Notes: a model not told the origin generated them from the letters alone. 6,259 bases of DNA from Pseudomonadota bacterium (GCA_023424215.1 JAFAEC010000044.1:1-6259), one strand, 5' to 3'. Counted from the first letter of the stretch, positions 1 to 5,684 are shown. Made by a program: numbers and translations.

Positions 1-78
1 GCGTCTGCGCGGCGGGAAAAGTTCTTTCAACCCAAAGACTTGGGCTGACTGGATTCCGGCTCGAGGCCGGAATGACGG
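1..78 (+). repeat. Left-truncated copy of a rhizobial mosaic palindromic element
   Basis: This stretch aligns without gaps to the right-hand 78 bases of the complete element at 3963-4077 (position n here matches n+3999 there). It opens inside the second stem-loop: loop GTCT at 3-6 and right arm at 7-14, with the left arm beyond the window edge. A third stem-loop occupies 28-47 (7 of 8 pairs, loop AGAC) and a fourth 53-73 (arms ATTCCGGC/GCCGGAAT, loop of five). It ends in the shared terminal TGACGG. Many stem bases differ from the other copy but pairing is kept. It starts 41 bases past the ribE stop, so it may lie in the 3' end of the operon transcript. It resembles RIME-type intergenic mosaic elements; the exact family name is my inference. 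Confidence 0.75.
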
Positions 79-103
79 AGGAGGCGTCGGTGCGTCCTCC
101 TCT
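77..103 (-). terminator. Hairpin just downstream of ribE, possible 3'-end structure
   Basis: AGGAGG at 79-84 and CCTCCT at 96-101 pair, with a G-C pair (78/102) and a G·T wobble (77/103) extending the stem around an 11-base loop. It begins 17 bases past the ribE stop codon, where a transcript end or stability hairpin would be expected. No run of T follows on the minus strand; instead the mosaic repeat follows directly. It is therefore not a standard intrinsic terminator and could simply be an mRNA-stabilising stem. Confidence 0.3.
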
Positions 104-119
104 CCAAAGCATCGTCACA

Positions 120-731
120 TTACGCAGAGGGGAATTCCGCAAGCCGCGCGGCGTAACGCGCCATGGTGTCGACCTCGAAATTGACGAAATCGCCCGGCTG
201 GCGCTCACCCCAGGTGGTGACGGAAAGCGTGTGGCGGATCAGGAGAACGTCGAAATCCGTGCCTTCGACGGCGTTGACGGTGAGCGACGTGCCGTCGAGC
301 GCCACGGAACCCTTGGGCGCCACGAATTTCGCCAGATGTTCCGGCGCGCGCAGGCGGATACGCACCGCCTCGCCTTCCGGCTCAACCGACAGGATTTCCG
401 CCTTGCCGTCCACATGGCCGGAGACGATATGACCGCCAAGCTCATCGCCGATCTTGAGCGCCCGCTCCAGGTTGACGTGCGTGCCCTTCTGCCAGCTGGC
501 GATCGTCGTCAGGCGCAAGGCCTCTTCCCATGCTTCGACCTCGTACCAGCGCTCATTGCTGCCATCATCAGGCAGCTTCGTCACCGTCAGGCACACGCCG
601 CCATGGGAGATCGACGCGCCCATATCGATGGTCTTGGGATCGTAATTGGTCGCCACGCGCAGGCGGACACCCTCGGCCAAGGCCTCCAGTTCGGAAACGG
701 TTCCGACATCGGTGACAATTCCGGTAAACAT
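120..731 (-). CDS. ribE: Riboflavin synthase (alpha subunit type)
   Basis: The enzyme converts two 6,7-dimethyl-8-ribityllumazine molecules to one riboflavin and one pyrimidine product, the last step of cytosolic riboflavin synthesis. The 203-residue product starts with the family signature MFTGIV and has the two tandem lumazine-binding barrels expected (about 1-95 and 96-190). Visible motifs are ISHGGVCLTV at 41-50, with the conserved Cys47, and GGHIVSGHVDG at 99-109, with the conserved His101. The second-repeat motif GSVALDGTSLTVN spans 141-153. Length is normal for the family. The start is the ATG at 731, which shares its A with the ribD stop (TGATG); a TTG one codon upstream is also in frame but less likely. 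The overlap implies translational coupling to ribD. Known as ribC in E. coli. The stop is TAA. Confidence 0.95.
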   Translation of the reverse strand: MFTGIVTDVGTVSELEALAEGVRLRVATNYDPKTIDMGASISHGGVCLTVTKLPDDGSNERWYEVEAWEEALRLTTIASWQKGTHVNLERALKIGDELGGHIVSGHVDGKAEILSVEPEGEAVRIRLRAPEHLAKFVAPKGSVALDGTSLTVNAVEGTDFDVLLIRHTLSVTTWGERQPGDFVNFEVDTMARYAARLAEFPSA

Positions 732-1972
732 CAAATCGGCCTTTCATAATTGAAGCAGCGATCCGGCCCGTAGGTGGTTTCACTGATCAGAGCATAGTCG
801 CCCTTGATGTCGGCACGGCTGAGCGGCGTTTCAATGCCGCCCTTGCCGATCACGACGGGGCTTTCAAACAGCATGATACGATCCACCAATCCAGCTTCAA
901 GGAATGATTTTGCGGCAAAGGCGCCGCCTTCGACCAGAAGTTCCGACATGCCGCTTTCGGCGAGGATGTGGAGGAGGTTTTCGAGCGTGGGGGCTTCGAG
1001 GACCTGGACGCCGGCGTTGGTCAGGAGTTGGCGGCGGAGGTCGAGGTTACCCCCCTCTGCCCTGCCGGGCATCTCCCCCTCAACGGGGGAGATTGGCAAG
1101 GGGCTGTCCGCTCGGTCAAATTGCGCCCTAGACGCACCCTCTCCAGCCGTCGATGCAGGGCGAAGCAGCGCTCCATCGATCTCCCCCCTTGAGGGGGAGA
1201 TGCCCGGCAGGGCAGAGGGGGGTAAAGCGGCAACCACCACCGGAACCTCCCGCGCAGTCCGCACCAGTTTCGACGTCAATGGCAATTCAAATTGCCGATC
1301 CAGCACGATCCGCACAGGCGAGCGGTTTTCCAGACCGGCAATGCGCACGGTCAGCTCAGGATCATCCGCGATAGCGGTCCTGATACCAACGAGAATGCAG
1401 TCGCAGCGCGCCCGAAGTTGGTGCACTGCATGGCGTGACTCAGGGCCGGTAATGGCAATCTGCCCCTCACCGTGCCTGCCGATCATTCCGTCAGCAGAAA
1501 CCGCAAGCTTCAGAATCACATGCGGGCGTTTTTTCACCTGTCTTGTGAGGTAACCTGCGAGCGCCCGTTGGGCTTCGGCACGCAGCAGACCGGTTTCCAC
1601 CACGATGCCGGCATCGCGCAATATCTGAAAACCACGGCCGGAGACGCGCTCATCCGGATCGTCCACCGCGACCACGACACGGGCAACGCCATATTCCACC
1701 AGCGCGTTCGCGCAGGGCGGGGTTTTACCCCAGTGTGAACAGGGTTCGAGCGTCACGTAGGCGGTCGCGCCGCGTGCCGCCTCGCCGGCTAGTTCCAGCG
1801 CCTGGCGTTCGGCATGGGGGCGTCCGCCGATGGCGGTCACGGCCTCGGCGATGATTTGTCCGTCCTTGACGAGAACACAGCCGACCGAGGGGTTGGTCAG
1901 CGTCTGGCCCTGGTGGCGAAGCGAAACCTCGATGGCCCGCGCCATGAACCTTTCGTCATCGGCACGGCTCAT
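731..1972 (-). CDS. ribD: Bifunctional riboflavin deaminase/reductase RibD carrying an in-frame repeat insertion
   Basis: RibD carries out two cytosolic steps of riboflavin synthesis: zinc-dependent deamination of the pyrimidine formed from GTP, then NADPH-dependent reduction of its ribosyl side chain. The deaminase domain fills about residues 1-145. Its zinc site is visible as HAE (His53, Glu55) plus Cys78 and Cys87. The reductase domain follows, with KLAVSADGMIG from residue 155, LLVEGG at 345-350 and VDRIMLF near 363-369. Residues 250-308, within the reductase, are encoded by a palindromic repeat (see 1047-1225) and are low-complexity Pro/Gly/Ser/Ala sequence. Without them the protein would be about 354 residues, close to usual RibD length; here it is 413. 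The frame is intact and all recognised motifs remain, so activity is plausible but not shown. The start is the ATG at 1972, with GGAG at 1983-1986; a GTG at 1975 is an equally possible start. The gap to the nrdR stop is only a few bases. Confidence 0.94.
   Translation of the reverse strand: MSRADDERFMARAIEVSLRHQGQTLTNPSVGCVLVKDGQIIAEAVTAIGGRPHAERQALELAGEAARGATAYVTLEPCSHWGKTPPCANALVEYGVARVVVAVDDPDERVSGRGFQILRDAGIVVETGLLRAEAQRALAGYLTRQVKKRPHVILKLAVSADGMIGRHGEGQIAITGPESRHAVHQLRARCDCILVGIRTAIADDPELTVRIAGLENRSPVRIVLDRQFELPLTSKLVRTAREVPVVVAALPPSALPGISPSRGEIDGALLRPASTAGEGASRAQFDRADSPLPISPVEGEMPGRAEGGNLDLRRQLLTNAGVQVLEAPTLENLLHILAESGMSELLVEGGAFAAKSFLEAGLVDRIMLFESPVVIGKGGIETPLSRADIKGDYALISETTYGPDRCFNYERPI
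1047..1225. repeat. 179-bp inverted-repeat element inserted in ribD and translated in frame
   Basis: Two 47-base arms, 1047-1093 and 1179-1225, are inverted copies with a single mismatch (position 1084 against its partner). They are separated by 85 bases. Each arm ends inward in its own small hairpin, ATCTCCCCC/GGGGGAGAT, around a five-base loop (1071-1093 and 1179-1201); the single mismatch lies in that loop. The outer ends carry TTA/TAA, and TA is present directly on both flanks, which could be a minimal target duplication. On the ribD strand the element has no stop: the upstream arm reads LPPSALPGISPSRGEI and the downstream arm ISPVEGEMPGRAEGG. Closely similar GC-rich palindromes are, as I recall, dispersed in Rhizobium and Agrobacterium genomes, normally between genes. 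It encodes no transposase, so it would be a non-autonomous element. Confidence 0.9.
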
Positions 1973-1977
1973 CACGT

Positions 1978-2457
1978 CTATGCTCCAGCGTCGGTATCGC
2001 GCGCGATCTTGGCGTTGATTTCGGCAATCACGTTCTCGAAATCCTCGGCATGGCTGAAATCGCGATAGACCGAAGCATAACGAACGAAGGCGACGTCATC
2101 GAGGCTTTTCAGTGCTTCCAAAACCTGAAGGCCGATTTCTTCCGAGGGGATTTCCGTCTCGCCGGAGCTTTCGAGGCGACGGGCGATACCCGACACGGCG
2201 CGTTCGATCCGGTCACGATCGACCGGTCGCTTGCGCAGCGCGATCTCGAACGAGCGCACCAGCTTTTCGCGGTCGAAAGGAAGCTTGCGGCCGCTTTTCT
2301 TGATGACCATCAGCTCGCGCAGTTGCACGCGCTCATAGGTCGTAAAGCGGCCGCCGCAATCCGGGCAGATGCGCCGCCGGCGGATGGAGGTGTTGTCCTC
2401 CGCCGGACGCGAGTCCTTGACCTGTGTGTCTTCGGAACCGCAGAATGGGCAGCGCAT
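1978..2457 (-). CDS. nrdR: Transcriptional repressor NrdR
   Basis: NrdR binds paired NrdR boxes upstream of ribonucleotide reductase genes and represses them according to the ATP/dATP state. The 159-residue protein has the usual family length. An N-terminal zinc ribbon is formed by Cys3, Cys6, Cys31 and Cys34 (MRCPFC and CPDCGGRFTTYER). The ATP-cone domain follows from about residue 49 to 139, opening with VIKKSGRKLPFDREKL and closing with VAFVRYASVYRDF, a typical NrdR signature. It lies 12 bases after glyA, and its ribosome-binding site AAGGAA (2466-2471) overlaps the glyA TAA stop, so it is surely co-transcribed. Its neighbours do not encode ribonucleotide reductase, but nrdR next to ribD is a common bacterial arrangement. 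I saw no convincing NrdR box in the window. The stop is TAG. Confidence 0.97.
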   Translation of the reverse strand: MRCPFCGSEDTQVKDSRPAEDNTSIRRRRICPDCGGRFTTYERVQLRELMVIKKSGRKLPFDREKLVRSFEIALRKRPVDRDRIERAVSGIARRLESSGETEIPSEEIGLQVLEALKSLDDVAFVRYASVYRDFSHAEDFENVIAEINAKIARDTDAGA

Positions 2458-2469
2458 CGTCTTCTTTCC

Positions 2470-3759
2470 TTACATGTACGGATACATCGGGAAACGGTCC
2501 GTCAGGCCGACGACCTTTTCACGCACCGCAGCCTCGACGGAGGCATTGCCTTCATCCGAATTGGCGACCTTCAAACCATCGAGAACCTCAACGATCAGCT
2601 TGCCGATTTCGCGGAATTCCGCTTCCTTGAAACCGCGCGTCGTGCCGGCCGGCGTGCCGAGACGGACACCGGAGGTAACGAAGGGCTTTTCCGGGTCGAA
2701 GGGAATGCCGTTCTTGTTGCAGGTGATGTAGGCGCGACCAAGGGCTGCCTCCGCACGCTTGCCGGTGGCGTTCTTCTTGCGAAGGTCGACCAGCATCAGG
2801 TGGTTGTCGGTGCCGCCGGAAACGACATCAAGACCGCCTTCAACCAGGGTTTCGGCCAGCGCCTTGGCGTTCTTCACGACCTGTGCGGCATAATCCTTGA
2901 ACTCGGGCTTCAACGCTTCACCGAAGGCAACAGCCTTGGCGGCGATGACGTGCATCAGCGGGCCGCCCTGCAGGCCGGGGAAGACGGCGGAGTTGAACTT
3001 CTTCGCCAGATCCTCGTCGTTGGTGAGGATCATGCCACCGCGCGGGCCGCGCAGGGACTTGTGCGTCGTCGTGGTTGCGACGTGGCAGTGCGGGAACGGC
3101 GACGGGTGCTGGTCACCAGCCACGAGACCGGCGATGTGAGCCATGTCGACCATGAGGTAAGCGCCGACTTCGTCAGCGATTTCGCGGAAGCGCTTCCAGT
3201 CCCACACGCGCGAATAGGCGGTGCCGCCGGCGAGAATGAGCTTCGGCTTATGTTCCTTGGCCTTGCGCTCCACTTCGTCCATGTCGAGCAGGTTATCGCC
3301 TTCGCGCACGCCGTAGGACACGACGTTGAACCACTTGCCGGACATGTTGACCGGGGAACCATGCGTCAGGTGACCTCCCGAATTCAGATCGAGACCCATG
3401 AAGGTGTCGCCCGGCTGCAGCAGCGCGAGGAACACGGCCTGGTTCATCTGCGAACCGGAATTCGGCTGAACGTTGGCGAAGTTGACGCCGAACAGCTTCT
3501 TGGCGCGTTCGATGGCGAGTTCTTCAGCAATGTCGACGAACTGGCAGCCGCCGTAATAACGCTTGCCCGGATAACCTTCCGCATATTTGTTCGTCATGAT
3601 CGAACCCTGTGCTTCGAGCACGGCACGGGAAACGATGTTTTCCGAGGCAATCAGTTCGATCTCGTGGCGCTGGCGGCCCAGTTCCTTCTCGATCGCGCCG
3701 AAAATTTCCGGATCGACATCGGCAAGCGGACTGGAGAAGAAAGCATCTGTGTTCGACAT
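2470..3759 (-). CDS. glyA: Serine hydroxymethyltransferase
   Basis: This PLP enzyme interconverts serine and glycine while loading tetrahydrofolate with a one-carbon unit, and it is the main cytosolic source of methylene-THF. The 429-residue product matches the family in length and throughout its sequence. Visible motifs are IELIASENIVS at 34-44, YAEGYPGKRYYGG at 59-71, HLTHG at 130-134 (substrate/cofactor region) and VDMAHIAGL at 204-212, whose Asp205 and His208 contact PLP. The Schiff-base lysine is Lys234 in TTTTHKSLRGPRGG. The ATG at 3759 is chosen because family members begin here and AGGAG lies eight bases upstream. The frame stays open upstream to 3969, but that extension is Cys/Arg-rich, unlike the family and without a good ribosome-binding site. 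It is the first gene of the glyA-nrdR-ribD-ribE cluster and ends in TAA. Confidence 0.98.
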   Translation of the reverse strand: MSNTDAFFSSPLADVDPEIFGAIEKELGRQRHEIELIASENIVSRAVLEAQGSIMTNKYAEGYPGKRYYGGCQFVDIAEELAIERAKKLFGVNFANVQPNSGSQMNQAVFLALLQPGDTFMGLDLNSGGHLTHGSPVNMSGKWFNVVSYGVREGDNLLDMDEVERKAKEHKPKLILAGGTAYSRVWDWKRFREIADEVGAYLMVDMAHIAGLVAGDQHPSPFPHCHVATTTTHKSLRGPRGGMILTNDEDLAKKFNSAVFPGLQGGPLMHVIAAKAVAFGEALKPEFKDYAAQVVKNAKALAETLVEGGLDVVSGGTDNHLMLVDLRKKNATGKRAEAALGRAYITCNKNGIPFDPEKPFVTSGVRLGTPAGTTRGFKEAEFREIGKLIVEVLDGLKVANSDEGNASVEAAVREKVVGLTDRFPMYPYM

Positions 3760-3767
3760 GGTGAAGG

Positions 3768-3772
3768 CTCCT
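3768..3772 (-). promoter_or_regulatory. Ribosome-binding site of glyA
   Basis: On the minus strand AGGAG lies eight bases before the ATG at 3759. It fixes the start within a reading frame that is open for another 70 codons upstream. Confidence 0.8.
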
Positions 3773-3816
3773 GAAACAGTAATGCGATGGCGTCTTAGCG
3801 CCCTGCCCGAACAAGA

Positions 3817-3846
3817 GCAATACGGAGAGCGAGATTTGCCCGTCAA
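3817..3846 (-). promoter_or_regulatory. Candidate sigma-70-type promoter of the glyA operon
   Basis: On the minus strand TTGACG (3841-3846) and TATTGC (3817-3822) are separated by 18 bases. The -35 box is five of six to consensus; the -10 box is weaker, as is usual in alphaproteobacteria. Transcription would begin near 3810 and give a leader of about 50 bases. The position between the repeat element and the glyA ribosome-binding site is suitable. This is a pattern match only. Confidence 0.4.
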
Positions 3847-3962
3847 ACTGCGACGTCGCGACGAAAAGTGGCAGTTGTTTTTATGAAAGCAGCGATGAGA
3901 GGAGAAAAAGCCGCACGCAGCGGGAGGATCAGACTTGTGAGGAAAGGCGACAAGCTTTGCTC

Positions 3963-4077
3963 CCGTCATGCCGGACTAGATCCGGCATCCAGCCACGGCG
4001 CGTCTGCGCCGTGAAAGGACTCTCTCGCGATCAAGGACTTGATCGCACTGGACCCCGGATCAGGTCCGGGGTGACGG
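3963..4077 (+). repeat. Complete 115-bp mosaic element of four stem-loops
   Basis: The ends are inverted (CCGTCA at 3963-3968, TGACGG at 4072-4077). Four perfect 8-bp stems follow in tandem: 3968-3988 (loop of five), 3994-4013 (CACGGCGC/GCGCCGTG, loop GTCT), 4027-4046 (GCGATCAA/TTGATCGC, loop GGAC) and 4052-4072 (ACCCCGGA/TCCGGGGT, loop of five). The element is roughly symmetric: the core of the first stem-loop (GGACTAGATCC) matches the reverse complement of the fourth (GGATCAGGTCC) at 9 of 11 positions. A second copy is at 1-78. The design is that of rhizobial intergenic mosaic elements such as RIME. It lies between ldtP and glyA and could shape ldtP mRNA 3' ends; that role is inference. Confidence 0.85.
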
Positions 4078-4095
4078 CGTATGAGGCTACGCCGT
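4074..4095 (-). terminator. Hairpin downstream of ldtP, possible 3'-end structure
   Basis: ACGGCGTA (4074-4081) and TACGCCGT (4088-4095) form a perfect 8-bp stem with a six-base loop. It is the first strong hairpin met by transcription leaving ldtP, 53 bases past the stop. It overlaps the last four bases of the mosaic element. No T-run follows, so termination may need Rho or the successive stems of the element. Confidence 0.35.
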
Positions 4096-4148
4096 ACTCG
4101 GCGAAGCGCGGCCTTCATTCGTGATAAGAAACTGACAGCAATGCCCGA

Positions 4149-5480
4149 TCAGTTGCGCGGCAGCAGATCGTCGTCCACGGCACCGGCCGGCTGTTCCATG
4201 CCCGCCGTCGTGTTGAGCGCCAGTTCGGCATTGCCGTCCTTGCCGTAGATATCGTCGCGGAACTGAACCACGCCGTCCTTCGCCGACCATGCGGTGATGT
4301 AGACGAAGTAGACGGGCACTTCCTGTGCGAGCTTGATCGGCGTGTTGACGCGCGAGGCGATGACGCGTTCCATTTCCTGGCGCGACCAGCCGGGCGTGTC
4401 GCGCAGCAGCCACGACGTCAGGTCGCGCACGTTCTGCACGCGGACGCAACCGGAGGACTCGAAGCGCATCAGCTTGTTGAACAGGCCCTGCTGCGGCGTG
4501 TCGTGCATGTATTCGTTGTTCGGATTGTGGAAGTTGATCTTCGTCGAGGACATGGCGTTGATCTTGCCGGGGTCCTGGCGGAACATCAGGTTCGGCGCCT
4601 TCGGCGCGAACCAGTCCACCGTGGTAGGCGAGACTTCCTGTCCCTTGCCGTCGATGAGGCGGATGTTGTTCCGCTCCAGATAGGTCGGGTCCTTCTGCAT
4701 CAGCGGCACAATGTCCTTTTCGACGATCGAGCGCGGCGCGGTCCAGTAAGGATTGAGGATAACCTCGTAGATCTTGGAATTGATAACGTGCGTGGGACGG
4801 CTGGCGCGGCCGACAACGGCCGTGTTGCGCAGGACGACACGTTCGTTTTCAACGGCTTCGATGGCGGCGGCCGGAATATTCACCATCAGGTGACGCTGAC
4901 CGAGATCGCCGGACATGGACTGGATGCGCACAAGGTTGGTCTGCAGCTGCGCCAGGCGGATCTGCGCGGAGACATTGAGCGCCTTGGTGGTGTATTCGCC
5001 GCTGACGCCATCAGCCGGAAGGCCGTGACGGGCCTGGAAACGCTTCAGCGCGCCATCGACATAGGAGTCGAAGGCACTGGAAATGCCGGCTTCACGCGGC
5101 AGGTCGCCCGATACCATCAGACGCTGGCGCAGCGCCTGAACGGAGGGATCGGAAACGCCGATCTGCAGACGCTGCTGGGATACCGGCACTTCCGGCCAAC
5201 CGCCATTCTGCACGATCTGCTGATATTGCATGATCGCCTGCTGCATGTAGACAGGGGCTTCGCGGCCGAGAACCGGATTGTTGGAGACGACACCCACGGC
5301 CGAACGCGAGGTATTGGCATCGAACTGGTCATCCCAGTTGCCACGGCGCGACGAGCCCATGAGATCGTTCAGCGCGTTCTGCGCAAGGGCCGGCGCAGCA
5401 AGTGCTGCAACACCAACGGAAACGGCCGAACGCAGCAGCGTGCGGCGCGATACGGATTCGGAAACGGGTTTTTTTGTCAT
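4149..5480 (-). CDS. ldtP: Exported L,D-transpeptidase (YcbB/LdtD-like, YkuD domain)
   Basis: The predicted enzyme makes 3-3 cross-links or related bonds in periplasmic peptidoglycan, using a catalytic cysteine. The 443-residue product starts with a twin-arginine-type signal (SRRTLL at 11-16, hydrophobic stretch about 17-30, cleavage-like ALA at 31-33). A low-complexity linker follows, then a peptidoglycan-binding domain near 98-170 (SVQALRQRL, VDGALKRFQARHGLPADGVSGE). The YkuD catalytic domain spans about 196-350: VNIPAAAIEAVENERVVLRN, FHNPNNEYMHDTP with His326, and SSGCVRV with Cys345, the YcbB-type active-site motif. The last 90 or so residues have no motif I recognise. The ATG at 5480 has only a weak TAGG ribosome-binding match (5485-5488). 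The name follows the LdtR-LdtP pair described in 'Candidatus Liberibacter asiaticus'; an LdtR-like gene lies directly upstream here. The stop is TGA. Confidence 0.9.
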   Translation of the reverse strand: MTKKPVSESVSRRTLLRSAVSVGVAALAAPALAQNALNDLMGSSRRGNWDDQFDANTSRSAVGVVSNNPVLGREAPVYMQQAIMQYQQIVQNGGWPEVPVSQQRLQIGVSDPSVQALRQRLMVSGDLPREAGISSAFDSYVDGALKRFQARHGLPADGVSGEYTTKALNVSAQIRLAQLQTNLVRIQSMSGDLGQRHLMVNIPAAAIEAVENERVVLRNTAVVGRASRPTHVINSKIYEVILNPYWTAPRSIVEKDIVPLMQKDPTYLERNNIRLIDGKGQEVSPTTVDWFAPKAPNLMFRQDPGKINAMSSTKINFHNPNNEYMHDTPQQGLFNKLMRFESSGCVRVQNVRDLTSWLLRDTPGWSRQEMERVIASRVNTPIKLAQEVPVYFVYITAWSAKDGVVQFRDDIYGKDGNAELALNTTAGMEQPAGAVDDDLLPRN

Positions 5481-5502
5481 TCTACCTACCAGCCACTCTC
5501 TC

Positions 5503-5522
5503 AGGCATTCTGAACAATGCCT
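5503..5522. promoter_or_regulatory. Inverted repeat in the ldtP leader, possible operator or hairpin
   Basis: AGGCATT (5503-5509) and AATGCCT (5516-5522) are perfect inverted arms around six bases, ending 22 bases before the ldtP ATG. It could be a protein-binding site, for example for the LdtR-like MarR regulator, or a leader hairpin that limits access to the weak ribosome-binding site. Neither role is proved by sequence alone. Confidence 0.4.
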
Positions 5523-5605
5523 AAACCAATATGATTAACAAACACGTATAACGCGCCTGCCGGCCGGTAATACTCGATACGCCATGATCAGGGCGCTGGT
5601 GTCTG

Positions 5606-5634
5606 GCAATACAGTCGCACACTTGCCGCAACAA
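5606..5634 (-). promoter_or_regulatory. Weak candidate promoter of ldtP
   Basis: On the minus strand TTGTTG (5629-5634) and TATTGC (5606-5611) are spaced by 17 bases. The -10 hexamer is the same as in the glyA candidate. It would leave a leader of about 120 bases that includes the inverted repeat at 5503-5522. Both boxes are poor matches, as would suit an activated promoter. Confidence 0.22.
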
Positions 5635-5670
5635 CAGGAGAAACAGCCGGCTCCTATGCCTTTGCGCCTC

Positions 5671-5684
5671 CCATATCAATATGG
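5671..5684. promoter_or_regulatory. Palindrome CCATAT-CA-ATATGG, candidate operator
   Basis: A perfect 6-bp inverted repeat with a two-base centre stands in an otherwise GC-rich region, about 37 bases upstream of the weak ldtP promoter candidate. Size and AT-rich arms suit a MarR-family dimer site. I do not recall the LdtR consensus well enough to match it. Confidence 0.35.

Larger units (their letters stand above)
3760..4148. other. Intergenic region between ldtP and glyA
   Basis: This 389-base stretch has no supported gene. It holds the glyA leader and candidate promoter (3760-3846), about 115 bases without recognised signals (3847-3962), the mosaic repeat (3963-4077), an overlapping hairpin (4074-4095), and a short ldtP trailer. 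I saw no riboswitch-like architecture in the glyA leader, though I cannot fold it computationally. Confidence 0.7.

Noticed and set aside
1047..1225. Inverted repeats as an insertion sequence or CRISPR unit
   Set aside because: No transposase frame, only two inverted arms and no regular direct repeats with spacers; a non-autonomous palindromic element fits better.
804..1553. 249-codon plus-strand open frame over ribD
   Set aside because: Antisense shadow of ribD; it stays open partly because the palindromic insert lacks stops on both strands.
1973..2010. FMN riboswitch ahead of ribD
   Set aside because: ribD starts 5 bases after nrdR, leaving no room for a leader, and I see no such element upstream of glyA.
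2050..3774. 574-codon open frame on the plus strand opposite glyA and nrdR
   Set aside because: It lies exactly antisense to two well-recognised genes, has no recognisable domain, and is the usual mirror effect of GC-rich codon use.
3760..3962. NrdR box or glycine riboswitch in the glyA leader
   Set aside because: No paired NrdR-box-like sequence and no recognisable aptamer architecture by eye.
3760..3969. 70-residue N-terminal extension of glyA
   Set aside because: The extension has no family similarity, overlaps the candidate promoter and the edge of the repeat, and the internal ATG has a good ribosome-binding site and the expected N-terminus.
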